Source: Streptomyces triticagri (GTDB taxonomy: Bacteria > Actinomycetota > Actinomycetes > Streptomycetales > Streptomycetaceae). Taken from it: DNA of 40,867 nt. The position numbers were made by a program, and so were the translations under genes. The stretch spans positions 1-40,867 of the forward strand of contig NZ_QUAK01000232.1 in assembly GCF_003429565.1 (NCBI RefSeq), written 5' to 3'. Positions 21,141-29,754 of the stretch are shown here, in pieces (the first letter of the stretch is position 1; each line of letters begins with the position of its first letter). The notes beneath the pieces are model-generated. The model saw only the letters and a list, made by a program, of their open reading frames with translations, searched no databases and had not been told where the DNA came from.

Positions 21141-23036
21141 ATGGCGGACGAACACGACGAATACCCGGAGTTCTTCCTGCACTTGCCGAACGGCGGCCCG
21201 GTCGCCCGCGGCCGGCAGACGGACGAGATGGGGACGAACGGCAGCCGGAAGTTCGTGCTCAGCCCCGGCCAGCCCGTGCGTGCGGATGTGGTGCCGTCGT
21301 TCGCCACTCGCGTGCCGTCCGCCCACCGGCTGCGCGAGAAGCTGATCGCCGAGGAGCGGATCGGGCCCTCGGAGACCTGGCCGGACTGGCTGGAGACCAA
21401 GGCCGAGATCACCTTCAACTCGCCCTCCGAGGCGGCCGCGGTCCTCAAGGGCAGAAGCACCAATGGCTGGACCAGCTGGAAGACCCAGGACGGCCACCCC
21501 CTCGCCGACTACATGCCCAGCATGGGCTGGGGCCCCGCCCGCACCTGGCTGGTCCGCGGGTCGCACGGGTCCGGCCCCGATCCCGTCAAGGAGCTGTGGC
21601 TGCCGCAGGGGCGCGTCACACTCGCGGCGTCGCGTCTGCGGCCAGGCGTGGAGCAGGGCATCACCAAGGACAAGCTGCGCACGTTCGTCCTCGAGGACTA
21701 CGGCGCCACGCTGACGTACAGCCAGCAGCAGGACCTGGTCGAGGAGCTGCACGCCTTCCTCTCCCGGATGAGCCCGGGCGACACCGTGTGCACCCTCTCC
21801 GAAAGCCTCCTGTACGTGGGCGAGATCACCGGCGAGGCACAGCAGACCGATTCCGATGACCTGCGGTCGAGCCTGAGCCGCCCGGTGGACTGGGGCGAGA
21901 CGGGATACACGTACGCGGAGCTGCCGGAGGATCTGCAGCAGAAGCTCCACAGCCGGCACGACGTCGTCGATCTCACCTCCGTGCAGTCCGTCATCGAGGG
22001 TCTCGGCCTGACCGACGAGGAGCTGGCCGACGAGGCCGAGGCGATGGAGCGCGACCCCGGCGGTGAACACCCGGCGCTCACGGCCCGTCGTGAGCTGGAG
22101 CTCCCGATCCCTTCCCGGGCACTCGCCGCCGAGCTGCACGTGCACGACGTCGAGTGGCTGCGCGAGGTGCGCGATCTGCTGTGGGACGAGAAGCAGTTGG
22201 TGCTGTACGGACCGCCGGGGACGGGCAAGACGTATCTCGCGATGAAGCTCGCGGAGGCGCTCGGGGGCGGTCCGGAGCAGGCGCGCGTCAAGCTCGTGCA
22301 GTTCCATCCCGCGTACGCGTACGAGGACTTCTTCGAGGGGTTCAGGCCGCGCGAGCACCCGGAGACCGGCGAGGTGGCCTTCCGGCTCACCCCGGGTCCG
22401 CTGCGGGAGCTCGCCGATCTCGCCGACCGCGAGGGCAGTCGCCACATCCCGCACTTCCTGATCATCGACGAGATCAACCGCGCCAATCTCGCGAAGGTCT
22501 TCGGCGAGCTCTACTTCCTGCTCGAGTACCGCAAGCGGTCCGTCCGGCTGACGTACTCCGACGACGACTTCGCGCTTCCCGCCAATCTCTTCGTCATCGG
22601 CACGATGAACACCGCGGACCGCTCCATCGCCCTGGTGGACGCGGCCATGCGCCGCCGCTTCGCCTTCGTCGAACTGTCCCCGCGCACCGAGCCCACCAGC
22701 GGACTGCTGCGTCGGTGGCTCGCTGCGGAGGGCAGGCACGCCGAGCCCGCCGACCTGCTCGACGCTCTCAACGCCCGTATCGACGACCCGGACTTCCGGA
22801 TCGGGCCCTCGTACCTGATGAAGAAGAGTGTGTACCGCGAGGGCGGACTCGACCGCACCTGGCGGACGAAGATCCTGCCCCTCCTGGCGGAGCACCACTA
22901 CGGCGCGGGGGTCGACATCGAGCGGCGTTACGGCCTCACGGCGCTGCGGCGGGCACTTCGCGCGACGGACGCGACAGACACACCGGGCGCACCGGACACA
23001 CCGGGCGCGACAGACACACCGGACGTGTCGGCATGA
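21141..23036 (+). CDS. mcrB: McrB-type AAA+ GTPase of a modification-dependent restriction system
   Basis: The protein has 631 residues. The C-terminal half is a clear McrB motor: Walker A GPPGTGKT (357-364), Walker B LIIDEINRANLAKVFGEL (440-457), the McrB signature MNTADRSIALVDAAMRRRF (489-507) and a sensor-like NARIDDPDFRIGPSY. The N-terminal half differs from E. coli McrB. Residues about 85-122 resemble a DUF4357-type domain (ITFNSPSEAAAVLKGRSTNGWTSWK in pieces). Residues 175-250 look like an EVE/PUA-type reader (LVEELHAFLSRMSPGDTVCTLSE, LLYVGEITG, SRPVDW). The C-terminus is a repetitive Asp/Thr/Pro tail. It overlaps mcrC by 4 bp. It presumably recognises modified DNA and translocates to activate McrC. 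Confidence 0.9.
   Translation: MADEHDEYPEFFLHLPNGGPVARGRQTDEMGTNGSRKFVLSPGQPVRADVVPSFATRVPSAHRLREKLIAEERIGPSETWPDWLETKAEITFNSPSEAAAVLKGRSTNGWTSWKTQDGHPLADYMPSMGWGPARTWLVRGSHGSGPDPVKELWLPQGRVTLAASRLRPGVEQGITKDKLRTFVLEDYGATLTYSQQQDLVEELHAFLSRMSPGDTVCTLSESLLYVGEITGEAQQTDSDDLRSSLSRPVDWGETGYTYAELPEDLQQKLHSRHDVVDLTSVQSVIEGLGLTDEELADEAEAMERDPGGEHPALTARRELELPIPSRALAAELHVHDVEWLREVRDLLWDEKQLVLYGPPGTGKTYLAMKLAEALGGGPEQARVKLVQFHPAYAYEDFFEGFRPREHPETGEVAFRLTPGPLRELADLADREGSRHIPHFLIIDEINRANLAKVFGELYFLLEYRKRSVRLTYSDDDFALPANLFVIGTMNTADRSIALVDAAMRRRFAFVELSPRTEPTSGLLRRWLAAEGRHAEPADLLDALNARIDDPDFRIGPSYLMKKSVYREGGLDRTWRTKILPLLAEHHYGAGVDIERRYGLTALRRALRATDATDTPGAPDTPGATDTPDVSA
22977..23030 (+). repeat. Three tandem 18-bp units at the mcrB 3' end
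   Basis: GACACACCGGGCGCACCG (22977-22994) is followed by two variants at 22995-23012 and 23013-23030. They encode DTPGAP, DTPGAT and DTPDVS. The array ends 2 bp before the mcrC ATG, so it forms the disordered McrB tail and the mcrC ribosome-binding context. No good Shine-Dalgarno is visible there. Confidence 0.8.
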
Positions 23037-24274
23037 CTGCCCTGGTCACGGTCGAGCTCGTGGAGCACGCACCGGCGGTCAGTCACCCGCTGCCCGACGT
23101 CCTCGGGCGTGCCCTGGCCGACTCGGACATCGTGGCTGCGGCCCCCGACCCGTATGCGGCGGGCCATTGGCAGCTCAAGGCCGGAAGCAAGGTCGGCGCC
23201 GTGCAGGTGTCCGCGCCGGGAGTCGACCACGCCGTCACGATCCGTGTCACGCCGAAGGTCGCGATCCCGCGCCTCTTCTTCCTGCTCGGCTACAGCCTTG
23301 ATCCGGGAGCCAGTTGGCGCGCCGGAGAGGTCGATGTGGCGGCGCATCGTGAGCTGATGCCTGCGCTCGCGCACGCCGTGGAGCGCCAGATCGACCGTGC
23401 GCTGCGTCAAGGACTGCTGCAGGGCTATCGGGTGGCCGAGGAGACGGCCCTGGTCGTACGCGGCCGCAACCGGCACACGGACCAGATGCGGCGCCACTTC
23501 GGCGCCACGCTGCCGGTGGAGGTGGCGTACGACGAGTTCACGGCGGACATCGCAGAGAACCGCATCCTGCGCGCGGCCGTGGAGCGGCTCCTGAGCATGC
23601 CGGGCGTTCCGCACGAGGTGCGCCGCCGGCTGCTCCACCAGCGCGTCCGCCTCGCCGACATCTCCCCGCTGGTGCGCGGCCACCCGCTGCCCGAGTGGCG
23701 CCCGACCCGGCTCAACGCCCGCTGCCACCAGGCCTTGCACCTGTCCCGGGCCGTGCTGGACGGCACGTCCGCGGAGCACCTGCCGGGCGGCCTGCGCATC
23801 GACGGGTTCCTGTTCGACATGAACCAGCTCTTCGAAGACTTCGTGACCACCGCACTGCGCGAGACGCTCCGGGACACCCCGCTGACCGCCCGGCTCCAGG
23901 ATCCGCACCACCTCGACGACGACAGCCGGATCCGTATGAGACCCGATTTCGTGCTGTACGGATCCGACGGCGCGCCCGCGGCCGTCGCGGACGCCAAGTA
24001 CAAGGCGGAGAAGCGAGGCGGCTTCCCGGACGCGGACCTCTACCAGATGCTCGCGTACTGCACGGCGCTGCACCTCCCCGAAGGCCACCTGATCTACGCG
24101 AAGGGCAACGCCCCGCACGCCGCCCACCGCATCCGCGGCTCCGGCATCGTCATCCACCAACACGCCCTCGACCTCGACCAGCCGCCCGAGCACCTCCTCT
24201 CGGACATCGCACGCCTGTCACGGGCGTTGGCGGGGAGGCGGGGTGATCAGCCGCGCCTCCGCATACGTGAGTAG
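23033..24274 (+). CDS. mcrC: McrC-type nuclease subunit
   Basis: This 413-residue protein has an N-terminal beta-rich McrB-interaction domain (about 1-170). A helical middle contains YDEFTADIAENRILRAAVERLL, typical of McrC. The C-terminal PD-(D/E)xK nuclease has Asp305 in MRPDFVLYG, then Asp320-Ala-Lys322 in VADAKYKAEK and Gln338 in DLYQMLAYC. These residues are intact, so it should cut DNA when activated by the McrB ring. The ATG at 23033 overlaps the mcrB stop (ATGA), so the two subunits are coupled in translation. No methyltransferase gene is nearby, which fits a modification-dependent (type IV) system. Confidence 0.93.
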   Translation: MTALVTVELVEHAPAVSHPLPDVLGRALADSDIVAAAPDPYAAGHWQLKAGSKVGAVQVSAPGVDHAVTIRVTPKVAIPRLFFLLGYSLDPGASWRAGEVDVAAHRELMPALAHAVERQIDRALRQGLLQGYRVAEETALVVRGRNRHTDQMRRHFGATLPVEVAYDEFTADIAENRILRAAVERLLSMPGVPHEVRRRLLHQRVRLADISPLVRGHPLPEWRPTRLNARCHQALHLSRAVLDGTSAEHLPGGLRIDGFLFDMNQLFEDFVTTALRETLRDTPLTARLQDPHHLDDDSRIRMRPDFVLYGSDGAPAAVADAKYKAEKRGGFPDADLYQMLAYCTALHLPEGHLIYAKGNAPHAAHRIRGSGIVIHQHALDLDQPPEHLLSDIARLSRALAGRRGDQPRLRIRE

Positions 24275-24608
24275 GGGTAGCGGCCAACTCCACGCCTACG
24301 CGGCGGCAGGCGGGGCCTCACATGGCGTCGAGCCCACACGCCGGTGCGATCGCGATCCGCCGAGGGGGTGCCCCCTACATGATCAGCGTCTTCGAGAGGG
24401 AGGCGGAGGCGGACGGTTGGCGGCGCCCGGCCCCGTGCCGAAGCCGACCGGCCACCCGTACAGCGACCGAACAGAGGACCAAAGACCTGGCAAAGGTGAC
24501 GAACGGCCATGAGGCACTTCGCGCACCGGTGGAAAGATGTCGGGACGACGATGCGCGGTGACGTGGTGCGCGCATCGGTGGGGTCCGAGATGCCGGGAGG
24601 GGCGCGCT
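24275..24608. other. 334-bp gap between mcrC and the DUF4236-TerD gene
   Basis: No open frame here has a coherent domain, a ribosome site and matching codon use. I see no tRNA-like or terminator-grade structure. The promoter for the following gene presumably lies in the second half; GGGAGGGG about 6 bp before ATG 24609 is its ribosome site. Confidence 0.5.
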
Positions 24609-26399
24609 ATGGGGTTCGGGTTCAGGGTCGGCGTGCCCGGCATGCGCGTGCGGGTGTCGACGCGCGGTGTGCGCACCTCGGTGGGGCCGCGCGCGGCCAG
24701 GGTCAGTTTCGGTGGTGGCAGCGGGAGCCGGATCTCGACAGGTGTCGGACCGTTCTTCGCGTCCACCACTGCGGGTGGCGGCGGCGGTCGACGCGGGTCG
24801 CAGGGTCGCCGTACGACTTCCGGACGGACCGCGGCAGGGTCGCAGCGCCGCACACCCGGCACGGCTGACCTGCAACGCGACGCCGAGACAGCCGAGTTCG
24901 AGCGCTTCCGGGAGGACAGCCTCGGCGCGCATCTCGAAGAGTTCTCCCCCGCGGGACCTCCGGACGTCCCCCTGCCGGGACAGTTGACCGAGCGCTGGGC
25001 GCAGCAGGAGGCCAAGGCCTTCCACATGCAGGGACTTTCCCTCCGCGACCGCGCCGCCCGCGCAGCGGCGAGACAGCGCGCCGAGTCCGATGCCCGCGCA
25101 TATCTGGCCGCGGAGCAGGAGCGCATATCGGGCATCCACGAGAACCTGCAGCGCCAGGCGGCGATCTGGTGGCAGGACCTGCTGCGCAACGAGCCCGCCC
25201 CGGTCATCGAGGCCCTCAACCACGCCTACGCCGACAACCGCGCCGTCGCCTGCGCGGTCGGCGTGCACGGCGACACGGCCTCGGTCGTCATGCGCCAGCC
25301 CGACGCGGACAGCTGGCCCGCCCGGGTGCCGGGGACCACACCCGCGGGGCGCCCCACAATGAAGGCGCTCAGCAAGCGGGACCGCAACCAGTGGTGGCTG
25401 CAGTCCATGTGCTCGCACATCGTCGCCACACTCCGCGAGGGCTTTGCCGTCGCGCCCGGCCTGCAGGCGATCGACATCGCGGTGCTGACCCGGGTCCCGG
25501 CCACACAGCGGATCGGGATCGTGACCTACGGGACCTGGACCCGCAGCCGGATCGAGGCAGCGCACTGGCGTACGCCGGAGGATGCGGTGCAGGTGCTCGA
25601 CCTGGCTGACGAGGTGGAGTGCGCGGTCACGGCGACGCCGACCGGGATCAAGGCCCTGGATGTGCGCCGAGTGCCGGGCCTCGCCGAGCTGCTTGCCCAC
25701 ACCGACGATGCCCCGGCGGACGCCGGCGCCCTGGTGGACATGGACGAGGCACTCACGGCTGCGACGCAGGAGCCCGAGCCCGCTCCCGACCCGTACGCTC
25801 CGGTGCCGTTCGCCCAGTGGGTGGCCGGGTCCGCGCCCGATGCGGAACCGCCCGCGCCGGCCGGCACAGCCCCGGCCACGCGGCCCGAAACCGCCCTCAC
25901 CGCAGGCGAGAACACGCAGATCGAACTGGACGGGCGCGGAGAAGTCTCCGTCGGATGCCACATCACCGGCATGCCGCTCGATCTGTCGCTGCTCCTGCTC
26001 GACGACGGCCGTCGCGTCCCCACGGACGCCGAGTTCATCTTCTACAACCAGCCGCGTTCCGCGTGCGGCTCCGTCCGCCTGTCGGCCGGTGGCGCGACCG
26101 CGGCACTGCACGAGGTCCCGCCGTACGTCCGCACGATCGCGATCGCGGTGAACGCGGACGTCGACTCGGGCGCGACCTTCGCGGCCCTCACCGCGCTCCA
26201 GCTCCGCGTCACCGCCGCCGGCCACACGTACCGGTACGGGCCTGCCGTGGACCAGGGGCTCCGGGCGATGGTTCTCGCCGAGCTCTACCGCGCGCCGGGC
26301 GATCCGTCGGGCACGACGTGGAAACTCCGCGCAGTGGGGCAGGGCTGGTCCGACGGCCTGGCGGGCCTTGCCCGCGACCACGGCGTGGACGTCGGCTGA
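24609..26399 (+). CDS. DUF4236 and TerD domain fusion protein
   Basis: The protein has 596 residues. It opens with a DUF4236 domain (residues 1-45: GFGFRVGVPGMRVRVSTRGVRTSVGP, then RVSFGGGSGSRISTG), a small beta domain of unknown function. A Gly/Arg/Ser linker and a charged helical segment (85-190) follow. The middle alpha/beta part (190-380) is unrecognised (VIEALNHAYADNRAVACAVGVHGDTASVVMRQ in pieces). A Pro/Ala linker leads to a TerD-like C-terminal domain (about 427-596: LDLSLLLLDDGRRVPTDAEFIFYNQP, GSVRLS, TIAIAVNADVD, AMVLAELYR). TerD domains bind calcium and accompany stress and phage-resistance genes. Placed after mcrBC and before a PASTA protein, it may belong to a defence island; that is inference. 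Confidence 0.82.
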   Translation: MGFGFRVGVPGMRVRVSTRGVRTSVGPRAARVSFGGGSGSRISTGVGPFFASTTAGGGGGRRGSQGRRTTSGRTAAGSQRRTPGTADLQRDAETAEFERFREDSLGAHLEEFSPAGPPDVPLPGQLTERWAQQEAKAFHMQGLSLRDRAARAAARQRAESDARAYLAAEQERISGIHENLQRQAAIWWQDLLRNEPAPVIEALNHAYADNRAVACAVGVHGDTASVVMRQPDADSWPARVPGTTPAGRPTMKALSKRDRNQWWLQSMCSHIVATLREGFAVAPGLQAIDIAVLTRVPATQRIGIVTYGTWTRSRIEAAHWRTPEDAVQVLDLADEVECAVTATPTGIKALDVRRVPGLAELLAHTDDAPADAGALVDMDEALTAATQEPEPAPDPYAPVPFAQWVAGSAPDAEPPAPAGTAPATRPETALTAGENTQIELDGRGEVSVGCHITGMPLDLSLLLLDDGRRVPTDAEFIFYNQPRSACGSVRLSAGGATAALHEVPPYVRTIAIAVNADVDSGATFAALTALQLRVTAAGHTYRYGPAVDQGLRAMVLAELYRAPGDPSGTTWKLRAVGQGWSDGLAGLARDHGVDVG

Positions 26400-26444
26400 C
26401 GCCTCCCTCCTCATCCCTGCAGCAAGAGCCCGAACGGAACGCGC

Positions 26445-27497
26445 ATGTCCTTCGCCCAGTGGAGCCAGAACCCGCAGGCTCCGATACCACCCTCGCCCTC
26501 GCCCGCCGCCCGACTGCCCTGGCACCGCCGTACCGGCTGGGTGATCGCCGCCCTCCTTCTGCTGCCGCCGCTCGGCTGGATCCTGGCGTGCCTGAAGCGG
26601 GAGTGGACGCTCCCGCGACGGCTCATGGCCACCGGGCTGTCGGTGGTGTGGCTCCTCGTGATCCTGCCCTCGGGAGGTGGCAGCACGGACCCGGACAACA
26701 ACGGGAGTACGGGGAAGAATCCGGCCGCCACGGTATCGGCGAAGGCGACCCCGAGCCCGGCCGCCCGGACCGCTGTGCAGGTCCCCGAATTCGTGGGCGA
26801 ATCCCTCTCGGACGCCAAGTCCGCCGCGGTGGCTGCCGGGTTCGCCCGCGTGACGTCGCATGACGCGTCCGACGGCGACAGCGGCCAGCTGGTGGACAGC
26901 AACTGGACGGTCTGCTTCCAGAAGCCGAAGTCCGGCACGAAGTCCGCGGATCCGGCCTCCACCGCAGTGGCCCTCGGGGTGGTGCGCACCGGCGACCCCT
27001 GTCCCGCGTCCGACGGAGAGCCGATCCCGTATCCGAAGATGCCGGACGTCGTCGGCAAGACCTACGAAGAGGCGTCCGAGGCTCTCGCCGATCTCGGCCT
27101 GACCGATGTCGACGCGACGAGCGCCTTCACGGACGTCGATGTCCCGAACAATCCGGCCGACTGGAAGGTCTGCTTCCAACACCCGGCCGCCGGCAAGAAA
27201 CTCACGCGGGCCGAATCGACCTCCGCCGAACTCTCCCTCGTACGCCCGACCGACACATGTCCGGGCACCGAACACACCCGGCGCCACACCCCAGCCCCCG
27301 ACCCCGCTCCGGACCCGGACCGCGGCTCCTCGACGGGCGGCGGCTCCTCCTCCGGCGGAGGCGGAGGCGGAGGAGGAGGAGGCGGCGTCGGCACGGTCCA
27401 CCCGGGAGCCTTCTGCTCCCCGCCGGGCGCGATCGGCACCTCGAACGGCAAGCTCTACACCTGCAAGGGCCCCGGCCAGAACCGCTGGCGCCGGTAG
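26445..27497 (+). CDS. PASTA-domain membrane protein
   Basis: This 350-residue protein has a short Pro-rich cytoplasmic N-terminus and two membrane helices (about 31-48 and 61-75). The extracytoplasmic part contains two PASTA-like domains (112-188, VPEFVGESLSDAKSAAVAAGF; 201-277, MPDVVGKTYEEASEALADLGL). Each ends with a conserved WxVCFQxP segment and a Cys-Pro pair, probably disulphide-bonded. A Pro/Asp then poly-Gly linker (about 295-318) leads to a 30-residue basic end with two Cys (FCSPPGAIG, LYTCKGPGQNRWRR). PASTA domains usually bind muropeptides, but there is no kinase domain here. It follows the TerD-fusion gene by 45 bp and is probably co-transcribed. Confidence 0.85.
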   Translation: MSFAQWSQNPQAPIPPSPSPAARLPWHRRTGWVIAALLLLPPLGWILACLKREWTLPRRLMATGLSVVWLLVILPSGGGSTDPDNNGSTGKNPAATVSAKATPSPAARTAVQVPEFVGESLSDAKSAAVAAGFARVTSHDASDGDSGQLVDSNWTVCFQKPKSGTKSADPASTAVALGVVRTGDPCPASDGEPIPYPKMPDVVGKTYEEASEALADLGLTDVDATSAFTDVDVPNNPADWKVCFQHPAAGKKLTRAESTSAELSLVRPTDTCPGTEHTRRHTPAPDPAPDPDRGSSTGGGSSSGGGGGGGGGGGVGTVHPGAFCSPPGAIGTSNGKLYTCKGPGQNRWRR

Positions 27498-27529
27498 GCG
27501 CGATCGAATTGCACCGGCTGAACAAGCCC

Positions 27530-27557
27530 GCGTCCGGGACCCGCTGGTCCCGGACGC
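27530..27557. terminator. Perfect 12-bp hairpin between convergent genes
   Basis: GCGTCCGGGACC (27530-27541) and GGTCCCGGACGC (27546-27557) pair perfectly around a CGCT loop. The hairpin lies in the 77-bp gap between the convergent PASTA gene (stop 27497) and dipeptidase gene (stop 27575), so it can end transcription from both sides. It has no U-tract. Confidence 0.85.
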
Positions 27558-27574
27558 CCCGCAGGCGGCTGGCC

Positions 27575-29623
27575 TCACCGCCCGTGTACTGCCACCTCCT
27601 TGAGCGAGTAGCCGTACTTCGTGGCTCGGTCGGTGCCGTGGATGCGTAGGTAGCGTGCGGTGGTCGGGGTGAAGTCGGCGGTCTCGAGGCCGCCTCGGCC
27701 CTTCGTGGTCTGCCACACCGTGCGCCAGGTGCGGTTGTCGTCGGACACCTCGATGCGGTACGCCTCGGCGTGGGCCGACTCCCAATCCAGCAGCACCCGA
27801 CCGATGTTCTGGGCGCTGCGCAGGTCGACCGACCACCACTCGTCGTCGTTCCAGTCGCTGGCCCACCGGGTGGCGCCGTCTCCGTCGACGGCGCGGCCGG
27901 GCTTGTAGCTCGTGACGAGGGAGAACTCGCTGCTGCTCGCCGACGCGGCACCGCCCCTTGCCAGGTTGGCCGGCCGCTGCCAGTCACCGGTGGCGTTCCA
28001 GGTGTCGAGGTACGACTGGGCGCCGTGCAGCAGCTCGCCGACGAGCGGGTCGCCGCCGAGCCGGCGCACGTCCTCGACCCAGTCCGGGATCAGCCCCGCG
28101 TGGGCGCCGCCGTCCGTGTTGACGTCCCAGACCCGTTCGCCGCTCTGCTGGCGGTCCACCAGCGGGCCGTCCGGGTAGGACCGGAACGGATAGGTGACCT
28201 TGTCGGGTGCGTCGTCACCGCGCGGCGACGGGTGGCTGCCGAGGCCGTTGAAGTCGGTGCCGTAGCCGAGCCCGACGCCGTACTTCTTGCGCAGGTCGGC
28301 GGTTGCGGCGGCCTCCTCGACGAACGCCTTCGAGTCCAGGTCGTAGGAGCCGACGAAGCCGCCCATGCGGTACAGCCGTTCGGTCCAGTTGCGGTCCATC
28401 CAGCTGTGGCTGGAGACGATGCCCGGATACTGCACCGATTCCATGATGTCCATGGCCCGCCCGGCGGCCTTGACGCTCATGTGGTCGACCTCGACCATCA
28501 TGCCGCGGTCCATCATGCCGTCGAGGGCGTACTCCCCGAGCCGGGTGAGTCCGCGGGTGTTGCACTGCGCGTCCTCGTCGTACTTCGGCACGCTGGTCCC
28601 GCTCGGCAGCTTCGCCTCGATCTCGGGCACCGCGGCCGAGCCGATCGGGTTGTCGTGCTGGGGGCCGGTGCACTTCTCGGTCTTCCAGAAGGTGCCGGTG
28701 GAGAGGAACTGCCCGACGTTGATGATGGTGCCCTGCGTCCCCTCGTCGAAGCGCACTCCGCACAGCGCGTTGTCGAACTTGTGGCAGAGGAACATGCTGC
28801 TCACGCCGAGCGACCGGAGTTCGTCGAGACCCTTGTCGATGTCGGACTTGCTGCACTGGGCGATGTCGAGCACCTGCTTGCAGCCGAAGGGTTCGGAGGT
28901 CTCCACGCCCAGGACCACGGCGAGCTTGCCCGCTTCGATCACCTTCCGCGCCTCGGCGGGAGACTTCACGATCCGGAACCAGCCCTTTCCGGAGCCGCCG
29001 TACATCTCGTCCACGAAGTCCTGCATCTCGTAGGTCTTCTCGGCCTGCAGCCGGATGGAATCCATCTCGTCGCAGCCGCGGTCGCGGACGTAGATCGAGC
29101 AGATGACGCCGTTGGACGTCAGATCGGTGACCAGGACGCGCTGGCCGGCGCGCCAGGCGCGTTCGAGCCAGGCGTAGTAGTTCTGCTGGTGCGACATCGT
29201 GGTGTAGCTGGGCCAGTCCTTGAACGTGGGCCAGCCCACCGGGTCGTGGTGGCCGTCGGGGTCGACGGTGAGGTTCTCGAGCAGTGCGCCGGCACCGTCC
29301 GGGTAGTGCTCGGGGCAGTCCTTGAGAGCGTCGGCCACACCCTCCTGGGAGAACGGCTTTCCGCAGACCAGCTTGCCGCCGAAGGCCTCGTTGGTCATCA
29401 CGTGGTTGTGGGTGTCGACGAATCCGCGTACGTCGCCGTTCGCGTCGGTCCCCGTGAACGGCTCGCCGCTCACATTGACCTGGGAGTCGGGGACGGGCCG
29501 TTCGGCCGGCTCCCACCAGGGGCGCTCGGCGGCACCCGCCCCGCCGGCTCCCAGGCCGGAGAGAAGCAGTGCGACGAGGGACAGGACGAGGGCGACTGCG
29601 CCGCCCGTGCGCGCTCTCTTCAT
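27575..29623 (-). CDS. Secreted membrane-dipeptidase-like amidohydrolase with C-terminal F5/8 (CBM32-type) domain
   Basis: This 682-residue protein has an N-terminal signal peptide (MKRARTGG, a hydrophobic core, cleavage near GAGGAGAAE). A TIM-barrel metal hydrolase domain follows, with the HxH motif at His72 and His74 (FVDTHNH). Later barrel motifs are VVLGVETSEP, MMVEVDHMSVKAAG, GIVSSHSWMD and LGYGTDFNGLG, an order matching the M19 (renal dipeptidase) and related amidohydrolase families. About 135 C-terminal residues form an F5/8-type discoidin domain (ASASSSEFSLVTSYKPGRAVDGDGATRWASDW in pieces, VDLRSAQNIGRVLLDWE, TARYLRIHG). The catalytic barrel is longer than classical M19, so the substrate is uncertain. 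A TetR-type operator lies 42 bp upstream. Confidence 0.85.
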   Translation of the reverse strand: MKRARTGGAVALVLSLVALLLSGLGAGGAGAAERPWWEPAERPVPDSQVNVSGEPFTGTDANGDVRGFVDTHNHVMTNEAFGGKLVCGKPFSQEGVADALKDCPEHYPDGAGALLENLTVDPDGHHDPVGWPTFKDWPSYTTMSHQQNYYAWLERAWRAGQRVLVTDLTSNGVICSIYVRDRGCDEMDSIRLQAEKTYEMQDFVDEMYGGSGKGWFRIVKSPAEARKVIEAGKLAVVLGVETSEPFGCKQVLDIAQCSKSDIDKGLDELRSLGVSSMFLCHKFDNALCGVRFDEGTQGTIINVGQFLSTGTFWKTEKCTGPQHDNPIGSAAVPEIEAKLPSGTSVPKYDEDAQCNTRGLTRLGEYALDGMMDRGMMVEVDHMSVKAAGRAMDIMESVQYPGIVSSHSWMDRNWTERLYRMGGFVGSYDLDSKAFVEEAAATADLRKKYGVGLGYGTDFNGLGSHPSPRGDDAPDKVTYPFRSYPDGPLVDRQQSGERVWDVNTDGGAHAGLIPDWVEDVRRLGGDPLVGELLHGAQSYLDTWNATGDWQRPANLARGGAASASSSEFSLVTSYKPGRAVDGDGATRWASDWNDDEWWSVDLRSAQNIGRVLLDWESAHAEAYRIEVSDDNRTWRTVWQTTKGRGGLETADFTPTTARYLRIHGTDRATKYGYSLKEVAVHGR

Positions 29624-29664
29624 GCGTCTCTCCCGAGGCGTGGGGTGGGGCGCAGACTAGAGTT

Positions 29665-29689
29665 GGTCAAACGACCTAGTCAATAGACC
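29665..29689. promoter_or_regulatory. 25-bp dyad operator upstream of the dipeptidase gene
   Basis: The element has the form GGTC-N4-GAC-N3-GTC-N4-GACC, and all marked bases are symmetric. It matches 19 of 25 positions with the element at 30451-30475 in the TetR promoter, in the same orientation. The spacing and symmetry suit a TetR dimer pair. Confidence 0.7.
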
Positions 29690-29754
29690 CAGTCATGCCT
29701 GGTACAAGGCGAACCCGGCCTGAAACGGGACCAGTTGGGGCCCTGGGGCACGGG

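Noticed and set aside
24234..24260. GGAGGCG/CGCCTCC inverted repeat near the end of mcrC
   Set aside because: It lies inside coding sequence, only 7 bp long with a 13-bp loop; likely chance in GC-rich DNA.
24322..24561. 79-residue plus-strand frame in the gap after mcrC
   Set aside because: No motif, no ribosome site and it stops before the TerD-fusion start; treated as noise.
24375..27866. A 1163-residue open frame on the minus strand opposite the TerD-fusion and PASTA genes
   Set aside because: It is antisense to two genes with clear domains, has low-complexity Arg/Gly/Ala composition and no motif; such long shadow frames are normal in high-GC DNA.
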